From NCBI GenBank assembly GCA_018713365.1, contig DVOU01000037.1:17030-81029 (forward strand): 64,000 bases of DNA. The letters are read 5' to 3'. Positions 1-8,464 of this stretch are shown one piece after another; position 1 is the first letter of the stretch; every line of letters starts with the position of its first letter. A model generated the notes under the pieces. The model was given only the letters and a program-made list of their open reading frames with translations, did no database searches and had not been told where the DNA came from. Source of the DNA: Pullichristensenella excrementipullorum (GTDB taxonomy: Bacteria > Bacillota > Clostridia > Christensenellales > Aristaeellaceae). The translations under genes were made by a program, and so were the position numbers.

Positions 1-350
1 CCGGGGGCGCGCTCCTGCGCGGCCATGAAGGCATCGTGGCGAAAGTGCATGTCGCGCATCTCCGGGAGACGGCAGAAAAAGTCCGCGTCAAACTGCACGG
101 CCAGCAGCAGGCTGCCGTCGCGCAGGGCGTCGAGGCCGTGCAGGTCCGAACTGTCGATATACATCATCTGGCGCTCGTGCAGCGCGTAGCTCTGCCCGTC
201 GAGATGGATGTTCACGGCGCCGCTGACCACGAACAGCAGCTCCGGGTGATAGTGCCAGTGCAGGCGAAAATGATCGAGCCGTTCCACCTGCACGCGCAGC
301 GGCAGTCCTTCATCAAACAGTATCTGCTCGTAGTTTTGCGTGATGGCCAT
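1..350 (-). CDS. AraC-family transcriptional regulator, N-terminal sensor part (cut by window edge)
   Basis: Only the first 116 codons are inside the window; the rest lies beyond base 1. The protein starts MAITQNYEQILF behind a GGAGGTGAACG ribosome site. Its visible part reads as a small cupin fold of the AraC_binding type: a HWHYHPE motif (about residues 32-38) followed by LLFVVSGAVNIHLDG and a DLHGLDA segment. In this family the cupin binds a sugar and a C-terminal pair of helix-turn-helices, not visible here, binds DNA. It is the last visible gene of the sugar transporter and GH43 operon, starting 42 bases after the GH43 stop codon. It is therefore probably the operon's own regulator. The family call is firm; the ligand is unknown. 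Confidence 0.8.
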   Translation of the reverse strand, partial: MAITQNYEQILFDEGLPLRVQVERLDHFRLHWHYHPELLFVVSGAVNIHLDGQSYALHERQMMYIDSSDLHGLDALRDGSLLLAVQFDADFFCRLPEMRDMHFRHDAFMAAQERAP

Positions 351-392
351 CGTTCACCTCCGACTTCGCGTCGCGCCCATCCCCCGCCTCCA

Positions 393-1832
393 TTATGCCA
401 AGCGGACCGCCTCCATGTCAAGGCATCCAGCGCCTTTATAGGTAAAATACAGAGCCGTCCTGCCGGAAAGCGTGGGCAGCTGCGCGGAAGCCTCGCGCCA
501 GCCCTCCCCTGCCGGCAGGTCGATGCAGGCGACGGCGGGGCCGTCCTTGGCCGTGGAAACGCGCAGCTCGCCGCCCTCATCGGCGCGGAAGCGCACGCTC
601 AGTTCGCGGCTGCCCTGCATGTCGAAGTACTTGATCGCCGCCCAGGCGCCATCGCGCATGTTGGCGATGTAGGGGCGGGACCATTCGTCGTTGTCCGGCT
701 CGTCCTGCGTGAAGTAGGGATGTCCCTCCACGCGGCCCGGCTTGGGCGTGTAGCGGAACGTGCCCTGCGCCGATGAGAGGTTGCAGGCGATGGCGGCGCT
801 GTACGTTCCCGTATCGCGCAGCCAGCCGCCGTTGAGGCCGCAGCTGGTCACTTCCACCTGGGCGATGCTTCCGTCGGGGGCAATGGTCACCGGCTCGGCG
901 CAGCCCTGGCGGGAGAGCTGGTTGCCGTTGGTGTGGCGATGGTAGAACACGTACCACCGATCCCCCGCGCGCTCGATGCTGCCGTGGGTGTTGCCGTAGT
1001 AATTGACGGCGTCCTTCTCCGTGCGGCCGTCAAGGCCAATGTCGCCGATGCTGACCAGCGTGCCGCCATACTGGAAGTCGCCGTCGGGGCGGTCGCAGGT
1101 GGCGTAGCACAGCTCGTGGCCGGCGATGGAGGAGTAGATGAAATAATAGCGGTCGCCCACGCGGCGGATGGAGCTGGCCTCAAAGAAGGCGTGGCCCTCG
1201 TAGGGCGTGCCCACCGCAAGTTCCTGCCCGGGCGCGACGCGGTGGGGCTCGCCGCGCAGCGTGCGCATGTCGGCCTCCAGTTCAAAGTGATAGGCGCCAT
1301 CCATGATGCGCTTGCCATCGCGAAGGCGCGCGAGCGGGCCGTTGCCGGGGGCGACGCCGAGGTAGAGATGGACGCGGCCATCCTCATCCACGAGGACGCC
1401 GGGATCGTAACAGAAGACATCGCCTTCGCTCAAGCCCAGCGCGCTGCCGTCGGGATGGCAGACATAGCCGTAGTAGGCATACGGCCCCTCGGGGGCGTCG
1501 GCGACGGCGACGCTGGTGGCGCCGAGGAAATCGAGGGTGTAGTAGAGGTAGAAGCGGCCATCCGCGCCGCAGGCGACGTCCGGGGCGTACATGGCGCGAT
1601 TTTCGGTGTTCATCGGGTCCTGCGTCTTGCGGTAGATGGTGCCGTGGAACGTCCAGTTGGCCAGATCGTCCACGGGCGCGGACCAGCAGACATAGTCCTT
1701 TGTGCAGAAGCGGTCGCCGCCAAAGGCGTCGTGGGAGCCGAAGATGTAAAGGCGGTCGCCGAAGACATGCGGCTCGCCGTCGGGTACGTACTCATAGCCC
1801 GGAAGGTAGGGGTTGAATGCTTGCTCGTTCAT
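393..1832 (-). CDS. Glycoside hydrolase family 43 (arabinosidase/xylosidase type) with C-terminal carbohydrate-binding region
   Basis: 479 residues without a signal peptide, so probably cytoplasmic. The five-blade GH43 propeller occupies roughly residues 5-340. The three acidic residues of the family can be placed: Asp18 in VPDGEPH as general base, Asp143 in CYDPGVLVDEDG as pKa modulator, and Glu218 in FFEASSI as general acid. Residues about 350-479 look like a CBM6-type beta-sandwich ending LYFTYKGAGCLDMEAV. GH43 enzymes release L-arabinose or D-xylose from plant oligosaccharides. The gene lies downstream of a four-gene monosaccharide ABC transporter on the same strand, which suggests that imported pentose-containing material is cleaved inside the cell. 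The exact linkage cannot be read from sequence. The start follows a GGGAAAGGACAACGACC leader. Confidence 0.88.
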   Translation of the reverse strand: MNEQAFNPYLPGYEYVPDGEPHVFGDRLYIFGSHDAFGGDRFCTKDYVCWSAPVDDLANWTFHGTIYRKTQDPMNTENRAMYAPDVACGADGRFYLYYTLDFLGATSVAVADAPEGPYAYYGYVCHPDGSALGLSEGDVFCYDPGVLVDEDGRVHLYLGVAPGNGPLARLRDGKRIMDGAYHFELEADMRTLRGEPHRVAPGQELAVGTPYEGHAFFEASSIRRVGDRYYFIYSSIAGHELCYATCDRPDGDFQYGGTLVSIGDIGLDGRTEKDAVNYYGNTHGSIERAGDRWYVFYHRHTNGNQLSRQGCAEPVTIAPDGSIAQVEVTSCGLNGGWLRDTGTYSAAIACNLSSAQGTFRYTPKPGRVEGHPYFTQDEPDNDEWSRPYIANMRDGAWAAIKYFDMQGSRELSVRFRADEGGELRVSTAKDGPAVACIDLPAGEGWREASAQLPTLSGRTALYFTYKGAGCLDMEAVRLA

Positions 1833-1859
1833 GGTCGTTGTCCTTTCCCTCAGAAAACA

Positions 1860-1899
1860 AGGGAGCCGACGCCGGGCAGACCCGAAGCGCCGGCTCCCT
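1860..1899 (-). terminator. Intercistronic hairpin before the GH43 gene
   Basis: AGGGAGCCG and CGGCTCCCT form a 9 bp stem between the downstream permease and the GH43 gene. On the minus strand it is followed by TTGTTTTC, so it may act as a partial terminator that lowers GH43 and regulator expression relative to the transporter. Confidence 0.6.
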
Positions 1900-1924
1900 G
1901 TCAGTCGGTGGAGCAGCCGGTGTG

Positions 1925-2893
1925 TCAGCCGGCAACGGAGGCCTTGGCGGCCAGCATGGTCTGCCTGCGCACGAACTGCTTCTGGATGAAGTTGCCGAAG
2001 AAGACCACCAGCAGCAGGATGAGGCCCTGAATCAGCTCGGAGTACTCGCTGGAGACGCGGCTGATGGTCAGGCCGTTTTGCAGGAAGGCCAGCGTCATGG
2101 CGCCGACGATGAGCTTGTAGAACTTGCTCTGCGCGCCGCCTCGCACCTGGATGCCGCCCACGTACATGGCGATCATCACCTGCATCTCGTAGAAGTTGCC
2201 CATCGTCGGGGAAACGCCGGCGATGTTGGCCACCGTGAACACGCCCACGAGGCCGGCGAGCAGGCCGGAAAGCGCGAAGGCGAAGATCTTGTAGCGGTCC
2301 ACCGGGATGCCGGAGAAGCGGCCGACCATCTCATTTTCGCCCATGCAGCGGGAGAAGTGGCCGAGCTTGGTATGCTCGAACATGTACCAGAGGATGACCA
2401 TCGCGCCGAGGAAGATGGGGAGCTTCACGGGCATGGTGCTGAAGTTGAGGATGGCGAAGTCTACGAAGATGGGCTGGCCGCTGGTGAGCAGCGTCACCAG
2501 AGCGCGCAGGGCGATGAGCATAGACAGCGTCACCATCAGCGAGGAGACCTTGAACTTGGAGACCATCACGCCGTTGAAGATGCCGACCACCAGACCCACG
2601 AGCAGCGCCGTGGGCACGAAGGACCAGAAGCCCAGCGCGTTGCTGACCAGACCGGCGATGGCGCCGCTGAGGGCCAGCGTGGAGCCCATGGACATGTTCG
2701 TGCTGCCCTGCGCGGAGACGAAGATCATGCCGCCGCCGCCCAGACAGATGGGTATCATGGTGTTCAGCACGCTCTGCAGGTTTTGCAGCTGCCACAGCCT
2801 GCCGCCGGAAAGGAAGGAGAAGACGATCAGGATGGTGGCGAGGCCGATGAAGGGGAAGAACTTCTGAATGTTGGACCAGATCCCGTTTTTCAT
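1925..2893 (-). CDS. Sugar ABC transporter permease (RbsC/CUT2 type)
   Basis: 322 residues, an inner-membrane permease of the BPD_transp_2 family. It has about eight to ten hydrophobic segments and the family-typical region GGGGMIFVSAQGSTNMSMGS, the counterpart of the 'GGIDLSVGS' stretch of RbsC. The start (MKNGIWSNIQ) is placed where ATG overlaps the TAA of the upstream ATPase by one base, so translation is coupled. A longer in-frame reading into the ATPase gene has no ribosome site and non-family sequence. With the second permease (4398-5378) it probably forms a heterodimeric channel. The substrate is a monosaccharide by family, probably a pentose given the GH43 neighbour (inference). Confidence 0.9.
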   Translation of the reverse strand: MKNGIWSNIQKFFPFIGLATILIVFSFLSGGRLWQLQNLQSVLNTMIPICLGGGGMIFVSAQGSTNMSMGSTLALSGAIAGLVSNALGFWSFVPTALLVGLVVGIFNGVMVSKFKVSSLMVTLSMLIALRALVTLLTSGQPIFVDFAILNFSTMPVKLPIFLGAMVILWYMFEHTKLGHFSRCMGENEMVGRFSGIPVDRYKIFAFALSGLLAGLVGVFTVANIAGVSPTMGNFYEMQVMIAMYVGGIQVRGGAQSKFYKLIVGAMTLAFLQNGLTISRVSSEYSELIQGLILLLVVFFGNFIQKQFVRRQTMLAAKASVAG

Positions 2894-4401
2894 TACAACA
2901 TCACCTCGATCAGCGTTTCCTCGGTCATTCCTTCGCTGCGGCGAATGTCCATGACCAATTTGCCTTCCTTCATGACCAGCAGGCGGTCGCACATGCCGAT
3001 CAGCTCCGGCAGCTCGTCGGAGACCAGCACGATGGAGACGTTCTCCCTCTTGGCCTGCAACATGGCCTGATAGATGTAGCTCTTGACGCCGACGTCCACG
3101 CCGCGCGTCGGGCAGTCGAGGATGAGGATGTCCTTGTCCTGGATCATCCAGCGGCCGAGGTTGACCTTCTGGCGGTTGCCGCCGGAGAGGCCGCTCAGCA
3201 CCTGGGTGATGCCATCGGTCTTGACCTCAAAGCGGTCGATGACGCGCTTGCTCAGTTCGCGGCCCAGCTTGGGGCTCAGGAAACCGAACTTCTTGCGGGT
3301 CATCTCCACCGCCGCCAGGCAGACGTTGTGTTCGATGGTGTCGTTGACCATCAGGGCCTGCTTGTCGCGGTCCTTGGGGACATAGCCCATCTTGCACTGC
3401 ATGGCGTGCCACGGCGTGCGGATGACTTCGTTGCCCGCGGTCAGCGTCACCGTGCCCTTCTGCTTCTCGCGCACGGCGAAGAGCGTTTCGGCAAGCTCGT
3501 GGATGCCGGCGTCCGACAGGCCGCAGAAGCCGAGGATCTCGCGGCGGTGCAGATCGAAGGTGACGTCCAGGAAGTGGTCGGTGGTCAGGCCCTCGACGTG
3601 CATGACGACCTCGTCGTCGTAATCCTCCTGTTTGTCCTCGCGGTAGTACGAGCCAGTCAGCTCGCGGCCGACCATGAGGCGCTTGACCTCGTCGGCGGAG
3701 GAATCCTTGCTGACGACCTCGGCGACCACCTGTCCGTCGCGCATGACGGTGATGCGGTCGGAGATGCTGATCATCTCCTCGATGTCGTGGGTGACGATGA
3801 GGATGGCCTTGCCCTCCCCCTTCAGCTTTTCGATGATGCCCAGGAGCGTCTTGCGGTTGTTGAGCGAGAGCGCCTGGGTGATCTCGTCGAGGATGAGCAG
3901 TTCGGGGTCGATGGAGAGGGCGCGCACCAGTTCGACGACCTTCTTCTCCTCCACGGAGAGCTGTCCGACCATGCGCTTGACCGGGAAGCCGGGGAAACCC
4001 CACTTCTCAAACAGCGCCGACGCCTGCGCGTACATTTTGCTCAGATTGATGATGCCCGCCTTGGTGAACGGGGCGGTGCGGCCCATGAAGATGTTGCTGC
4101 CCACCGTCAGGCCGTCTACCAGACCCAGTTCCTGCACGACCGTGCCGATCTTCGCGTTGCCCGCGTCCAGCGGGTCGTGGGGATCGTAGGGCTTGCCGAG
4201 CATCATCATCTCGCCGCTGTCGCGGTCGTTCATGCCGGCGATCATCGAGATCAGCGTCGATTTTCCCGAGCCGTTCTCGCCGATCAGCCCGCGTACCTCA
4301 CCGCGCGGCAAGGTGATGGACACATCGTCGTTGGCGTGGGTCGCGCCGTAGTACTTCTTCATGTGGCTGGCCTGAAATACCGTTTCGGCAACAGTGTTCA
4401 T
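2893..4401 (-). CDS. Sugar ABC transporter ATP-binding protein with two ATPase domains (RbsA/AraG/MglA type)
   Basis: 502 residues with two tandem nucleotide-binding domains, the hallmark of CUT2 transporters. The N-terminal domain has Walker A GENGSGKST, a signature region reading QLSVEEKKVVELVRAL and Walker B LLILDEITQAL. The C-terminal domain lacks a clear Walker A (FCGLSDAGIHE occupies the place) but keeps LSGGNRQKVNLGRW and ILILDCPTRGVDVG. This asymmetry, with a degenerate second P-loop, is normal for the family. It energises import by the flanking permeases. The start overlaps the upstream permease stop by four bases (ATGA), so the two are translationally coupled. Confidence 0.93.
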   Translation of the reverse strand: MNTVAETVFQASHMKKYYGATHANDDVSITLPRGEVRGLIGENGSGKSTLISMIAGMNDRDSGEMMMLGKPYDPHDPLDAGNAKIGTVVQELGLVDGLTVGSNIFMGRTAPFTKAGIINLSKMYAQASALFEKWGFPGFPVKRMVGQLSVEEKKVVELVRALSIDPELLILDEITQALSLNNRKTLLGIIEKLKGEGKAILIVTHDIEEMISISDRITVMRDGQVVAEVVSKDSSADEVKRLMVGRELTGSYYREDKQEDYDDEVVMHVEGLTTDHFLDVTFDLHRREILGFCGLSDAGIHELAETLFAVREKQKGTVTLTAGNEVIRTPWHAMQCKMGYVPKDRDKQALMVNDTIEHNVCLAAVEMTRKKFGFLSPKLGRELSKRVIDRFEVKTDGITQVLSGLSGGNRQKVNLGRWMIQDKDILILDCPTRGVDVGVKSYIYQAMLQAKRENVSIVLVSDELPELIGMCDRLLVMKEGKLVMDIRRSEGMTEETLIEVML

Positions 4402-5378
4402 TTGACCACCCCCTTAAACTTTCTCTGGGAGAGGATACCGCACATCAGCACGCACGCGCCGAGCATGACCTGCTGCCAGGTGCCCGAGGGCACGCCGAGG
4501 ATGGTCAGCACGTTGAAGATGGCCGTGATGGTGAACGCACCCACAGCCGCGCCGATGGTGATGTTGAATACATTGGAAAGCGCCTTGGCGAGCAGGAACG
4601 CCGCCAGAGGATTGAACACGGAGGCGATGCTGTTCAGGCCAGTGGCCGGCACGATGCGGCCCGCGTAGCTCTGGTTGATGGCCGCGCCCATGCCGATGAA
4701 GCAGCCGCCGACCAGTACAGCAAGGAAGGTGGCCTTGTTGACGTTGACGCCCATCAGCTTGGCGACGGCGCTGTTGCTGCCCACGGCGCGCAGGCCGATG
4801 CCGATGGAGGTGCGGTTGTAGACGAAGTAGGCCACGGCCACGCCGATGACCAGAAGGATGACGTTCCACGGCGGCGCGCCCAGATCGCGGCAGACATCGC
4901 CGAGGGAGACGGCCTGACGGCCCTGCTGGATCATGGTGGTGTTGTAGATGGCGCCGATGGCCTCGTAGACCATGGTCATGCCCAGGCCGAGGATCCACGG
5001 CGGGATCTCCGCCTTGCGCATGAGGAAGACGTTGAGCATCGTCAGGGCGATGCCCACGGCCAGCGCGCCGACGATGAGGCCGAAGTAGCCCATGCCGACC
5101 CACAGCGCCAACACGCCGCCGGCGTTGCTGGCCAGGATCATGATGGAGCCGATGGACAGATCCGTGATGCCCATGGTGAAGATGAAGCACATGCCAAGGA
5201 CGATGAACGCCGTCACCACGGAATTGGATAGCACGGAGAGCATGTTGCTGGCGGTGAAGAAACGCCCTCCGGCGAGTATGTTCAGCACCAGGAACAGGGC
5301 GATGATGACCGCGGCGACCGCGGCCGCGCGCTTGAGTACGCGCATGCCCTCACTGCTGTTTACGCCTTGTTTTTCCAA
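4398..5378 (-). CDS. Sugar ABC transporter permease (RbsC/CUT2 type)
   Basis: 326 residues, membrane-embedded, with the CUT2 signature FTMGITDLSIGSIMILAS near residue 80 and about nine hydrophobic segments. I place the start at a TTG codon (TTG GAA AAA CAA) because AGGAGG lies eight bases before it; the upstream in-frame ATG at 5408 would put the ribosome site inside the gene. It pairs with the permease at 1925-2893 and the ATPase at 2893-4401. It follows the binding-protein gene across a 107-base gap that holds two hairpins, which probably sets it at a lower level than the binding protein. Confidence 0.9.
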   Translation of the reverse strand: MEKQGVNSSEGMRVLKRAAAVAAVIIALFLVLNILAGGRFFTASNMLSVLSNSVVTAFIVLGMCFIFTMGITDLSIGSIMILASNAGGVLALWVGMGYFGLIVGALAVGIALTMLNVFLMRKAEIPPWILGLGMTMVYEAIGAIYNTTMIQQGRQAVSLGDVCRDLGAPPWNVILLVIGVAVAYFVYNRTSIGIGLRAVGSNSAVAKLMGVNVNKATFLAVLVGGCFIGMGAAINQSYAGRIVPATGLNSIASVFNPLAAFLLAKALSNVFNITIGAAVGAFTITAIFNVLTILGVPSGTWQQVMLGACVLMCGILSQRKFKGVVK

Positions 5379-5413
5379 TGAGATGACCTCCTGCGGCCGC
5401 AAACACACACGGC

Positions 5414-5464
5414 CTGTATTCTAGCGGCCTTTCTGAATACAGCGCCCCGTGTGACCGGGGCGCT
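5414..5464 (-). terminator. Two adjacent hairpins between binding-protein and permease genes
   Basis: CTGTATTC/GAATACAG (5414-5421 with 5435-5442) and a perfect 9 bp stem AGCGCCCCG/CGGGGCGCT (5441-5464) lie directly after the binding-protein stop codon. There is no T-run. In binding-protein operons such structures usually protect the upstream message and let the binding protein outnumber the permease. Confidence 0.6.
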
Positions 5465-5485
5465 GCTGTGTCAGGCGCGCGTCGC

Positions 5486-6616
5486 TTACGCGGCGAGGGA
5501 CGCGTCGACTTCTTCCTGGGTGATCACGCCCTGCTCGACGAGGGCGGCGATGCGGTTGTCGAGGGTGTAGTTCGTCAGCTCGGTCTCGAGGGTCTCCACT
5601 GTGACATCGGGGCCAACGAAGGCAGCCAGCTCAGCCTCGGTGTAGGGATAGGACTCGATCCACAGCTTGTTGTACAGGTCGATGTAGTTGTTGGGCAGGG
5701 TGATGACCGGCACGACCAGGCGCGGCGCGGTGCCATCCTCGTTGCGGAGGGTGTTGCCCTGCAGGTGGTTGACCATCAGCGCGGCGGCGAAGTAGACGTT
5801 GATCCAGTGGGCGCCGCTGGCGGCGGCGATGGTGCCGTCCTCAAGGCTGGTGAGTACGTCGGGGTCGAGGTCGGTGGCGTACACAGTGGCGGTCACGTCG
5901 GGATGGGACGCGAGCGCTTCCTTGCCGGCCAGACCGCAGTCGCCGTTGGAGCCGTAGATGAAGTCAGCGTCCGGATGGGCGGTCAGCAGGTCGTTGGCGC
6001 GCGGCAGGGAGTCGGTCAGGTTCGGGTTGCCCCAGCCAACGCCGAGTACTTCGCCGCCGGCGGCCTCAAAGGCCTCGGTGAAGCCGTTGGTGCGGGCGCT
6101 GTGGGAGGGGTCGCTGTTCTCACCGGTGACGACCACGGCCTTGGTGGCGCCGATGGAGGCGGCGTACTCGCCGGCGACGCGGCCGGTAGACTCGTCCATG
6201 GTGGCGGCGCAGCCGAGGTAGCAGGAGTAATTCTTCATCATTTCCACGACCTGGTCAGAGGGCATGTGATCATAGAACACGAAGGGGATGCCGGCGTTCT
6301 GGCAGCGCTGAGCCACGGAGACCATGACGTTGTCATTGAGGCCGAAGAAGACGATGCCGTCCACGCCCGCCGCGATCATGTTGTCCACGTTCGTGGGGCT
6401 GTTGTCGATCTTGGCCTCGTCGTTGACGACCATCACGTCCACGCCCATGGCGGCGCAGGCATACTCAAAGTTCTTCTGCAGGATGTCGAGGGAGTAGGCG
6501 CCGACGCGGTAGTTGTTGAAGCCAATGGTGAAGGTGGCTTCCTCTTCCGCAAAGGCGGTCAGGGCGCCGCAGCACAGCAGCGCGAGCGCGAGCAGCATGG
6601 CGATCAGTTTTTTCAC
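5486..6616 (-). CDS. Sugar-binding protein of ABC transporter (RbsB-like periplasmic-binding fold)
   Basis: 376 residues, exported. The first 24 residues are a signal peptide (KK, then LIAMLLALALLCCGALTAFA) with a plausible AFA-EE cleavage site; the cysteines at 15-16 leave open whether it is instead lipid-anchored. The mature part has the type I fold of the RbsB/LacI group: an N-terminal lobe FTIGFNNYRVGAYS, a DGIVFFGLND strand and a hinge-side region VVVTGENSDPSHSART. The start is GTG with AAGGAGG eight bases upstream. It is the first gene of the operon and probably the most abundant product. The sugar cannot be read; the downstream GH43 favours a pentose. Confidence 0.92.
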   Translation of the reverse strand: MKKLIAMLLALALLCCGALTAFAEEEATFTIGFNNYRVGAYSLDILQKNFEYACAAMGVDVMVVNDEAKIDNSPTNVDNMIAAGVDGIVFFGLNDNVMVSVAQRCQNAGIPFVFYDHMPSDQVVEMMKNYSCYLGCAATMDESTGRVAGEYAASIGATKAVVVTGENSDPSHSARTNGFTEAFEAAGGEVLGVGWGNPNLTDSLPRANDLLTAHPDADFIYGSNGDCGLAGKEALASHPDVTATVYATDLDPDVLTSLEDGTIAAASGAHWINVYFAAALMVNHLQGNTLRNEDGTAPRLVVPVITLPNNYIDLYNKLWIESYPYTEAELAAFVGPDVTVETLETELTNYTLDNRIAALVEQGVITQEEVDASLAA

Positions 6617-7089
6617 GGTGTGTTCCTCCTTGACGTGTTATGCTTTCAACGATGCGTCCGGCACCGTTCGCTTCCGCTTCACATCTTCTCTGGACAATTC
6701 ATATGATAGCTGAAATGAACGGGCGTTTCATCATGCAGTTTGCTCTGTATATGCACATAATTTGCGCAACACAACATTAACTCATGACGCATTTCTGTTA
6801 ATTTCGCTCTATTTGCCGAATTTGGCGCTGTATGTGTCAAAATTTGCGGTCCACCGCGTCCAGACAGCGCTCGCGAGCAGCGACTGCTGTCAGAAATTGT
6901 GTTGAGCGACATTCCGGGCGTCGCGGTCGAGGTCAAGATCTTCGGAGATCGTCGCCGCAACGTTGACTTAATACATTGGACGTTTATTGCGGTATCTGCG
7001 CTTTGAAACAGGCACCTTGTCGCATTTGCAAATATTGGTACGGAGTATGGCGATGGCTGCGTACATCCGCGCGCGAGCCGTACGTAGAA
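6617..7089. other. Long intergenic region upstream of the sugar operon
   Basis: About 470 bases with lower GC than the flanks and no convincing gene. It must hold the promoter of the minus-strand sugar operon. A weak match, TTGTGT-17-TATACA, reads leftward at 6774-6746. A near-palindrome centred at about 6721 (TGAAATGAACG with CGTTTCATCA) could be an operator. Bases 6850-7005 on the plus strand read like a short degraded coding fragment (see findings). Confidence 0.45.
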
Positions 7090-7123
7090 ACAGAAAAGCC
7101 CCGTCGCCGACAAGCGACAGGGC
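7090..7123 (-). terminator. Rho-independent terminator after guaA
   Basis: On the minus strand GCCCTGTCGC and GCGACGGGGC form a 10 bp stem with one G-U pair and a 6-base loop, followed by TTTTCTGTTT. It lies 43 bases past the guaA stop codon and closes the nucleotidyltransferase-galE-guaA operon. Confidence 0.85.
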
Positions 7124-7165
7124 CTGCGTGATACGGGTTTTGCGCCTGAGGCGCCTGCGGAAGAC

Positions 7166-8461
7166 CTATTCCCACTCGATGGTGGCCACCGGCTTGGGTG
7201 AGAGGTCGTAGACCACGCGGTTGCAGCCCTTGACCTCGGCGAGGATGCGGTCGGTGATCCTGAGAAGCAGCGGCCACGGCACCTGCTCCACCGTGGCGGT
7301 CATGGCGTCCACGGTGTTGACGGCGCGGAGGATGACCGGGTATTCATAGCAGCGGGCATGGTCGCGCACGCCGACGGACTTGAAGTCCGGCACGGCGGTG
7401 AAATACTGCCAGACCTTGCCGGCAAGGCCGGCCTTCTGGAACTCGTCGCGGAGGATGGCGTCGCTCTCGCGCACGATCTCCAGACGCTCGCGGGTGATGG
7501 CGCCCAGACAGCGCACGCCCAGACCGGGGCCGGGGAACGGCTGGCGGTAGACCATGGAGTCCGGCAGGCCCAGGGCCTTGCCCACGGCGCGCACTTCGTC
7601 CTTGAACAGGTACTTGAGCGGCTCGACAAGCTCAAACTTGAGGTCTTCGGGCAGGCCGCCGACGTTGTGGTGCGCCTTGACCGCCTTCATGGTCTTGGTG
7701 CCGCTTTCGATGATGTCGGGGTAGATGGTGCCCTGACCGAGCAGCTCTATGCCCTCGAGCTTGCGCGCCTCTTCCTCGAACACACGAATGAACTCCGCGC
7801 CGATGATCTTGCGCTTCTGCTCGGGATCGCTGACGCCGGCGAGCTTGTCGAGGAAGCGGTCCACGGCGTCCACATAGATGAGGTTCGCGCCCATCTCCTG
7901 CTTGAACACGCGCACCACCTGCTCCGGCTCGCCCTTGCGCAGAAGGCCGTGGTTGACGTGTACGCAGGTGAGCTGATCGCCGACGGCCTTCAAAAGCAGC
8001 GCCGCCACGACCGAGGAATCCACGCCGCCGGACAGCGCCAGAAGCACCTTGCGGGAGCCGATCTGCTTTCGGAGCAGCTCGACCTGATCGGCGATGAAGC
8101 TGTCCATGCTCCAGTTGCGCTCGATGCCGAGGCCCTCGATGAAGCCGTCCAGCGTCTCGCGCGTATTTTCCGGCCAGGCGGTCAGGTCGGCGGGATGGCC
8201 GGCGCAGGCGTAGTCCACGCTGAGGATGGGCAGGCCAAGGTCGTAGATGGCGGGGTCCACTTCCACCGGCGCGCCGTCCACGACGCGGTTCTCGCCGCCG
8301 TTCAAAATGACGCCGGCGATGCCCGGCAGCGCCTTGAGGGCCGCGGGGGCGATGTCGTTGGGATGGATCTCGCTGTACACGCCCAGCGCGCGGATATCGC
8401 GCGCGATCTGGGCGCTCTGGGTGCTGCCGAGGTCAAGGATGGCGATCATGTTGTGGGTCAT
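7166..8461 (-). CDS. guaA: GMP synthase with a truncated, catalytically dead glutaminase domain
   Basis: 431 residues, where normal bacterial GuaA has about 510-525. The ATP-pyrophosphatase half is complete: PP-loop SGGVDSS at 144-150, YRQPFPGPGLGVR, and the C-terminal dimerisation part ending DLSPKPVATIEWE. This half converts XMP, ATP and ammonia to GMP. The class I amidotransferase half begins normally (AILDLGS near residue 8), but the nucleophile motif GICYG reads SVDYA at 81-85, with Asp83 in place of the cysteine. The roughly 90 residues with the catalytic His and Glu are missing, so the sequence runs straight into WPENTRETLDGF. The frame is open, so this is a deletion and not a frameshift. 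The enzyme should depend on free ammonia or a separate glutaminase. It starts 3 bases after the galE stop. Confidence 0.93.
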   Translation of the reverse strand: MTHNMIAILDLGSTQSAQIARDIRALGVYSEIHPNDIAPAALKALPGIAGVILNGGENRVVDGAPVEVDPAIYDLGLPILSVDYACAGHPADLTAWPENTRETLDGFIEGLGIERNWSMDSFIADQVELLRKQIGSRKVLLALSGGVDSSVVAALLLKAVGDQLTCVHVNHGLLRKGEPEQVVRVFKQEMGANLIYVDAVDRFLDKLAGVSDPEQKRKIIGAEFIRVFEEEARKLEGIELLGQGTIYPDIIESGTKTMKAVKAHHNVGGLPEDLKFELVEPLKYLFKDEVRAVGKALGLPDSMVYRQPFPGPGLGVRCLGAITRERLEIVRESDAILRDEFQKAGLAGKVWQYFTAVPDFKSVGVRDHARCYEYPVILRAVNTVDAMTATVEQVPWPLLLRITDRILAEVKGCNRVVYDLSPKPVATIEWE

Positions 8462-8464
8462 CGT

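Noticed and set aside
6679..7113. 144-codon minus-strand frame in the gap before the sugar operon
   Set aside because: No ribosome site or family, unusual composition (Cys, Ser, Thr, Arg), and it covers the guaA terminator.
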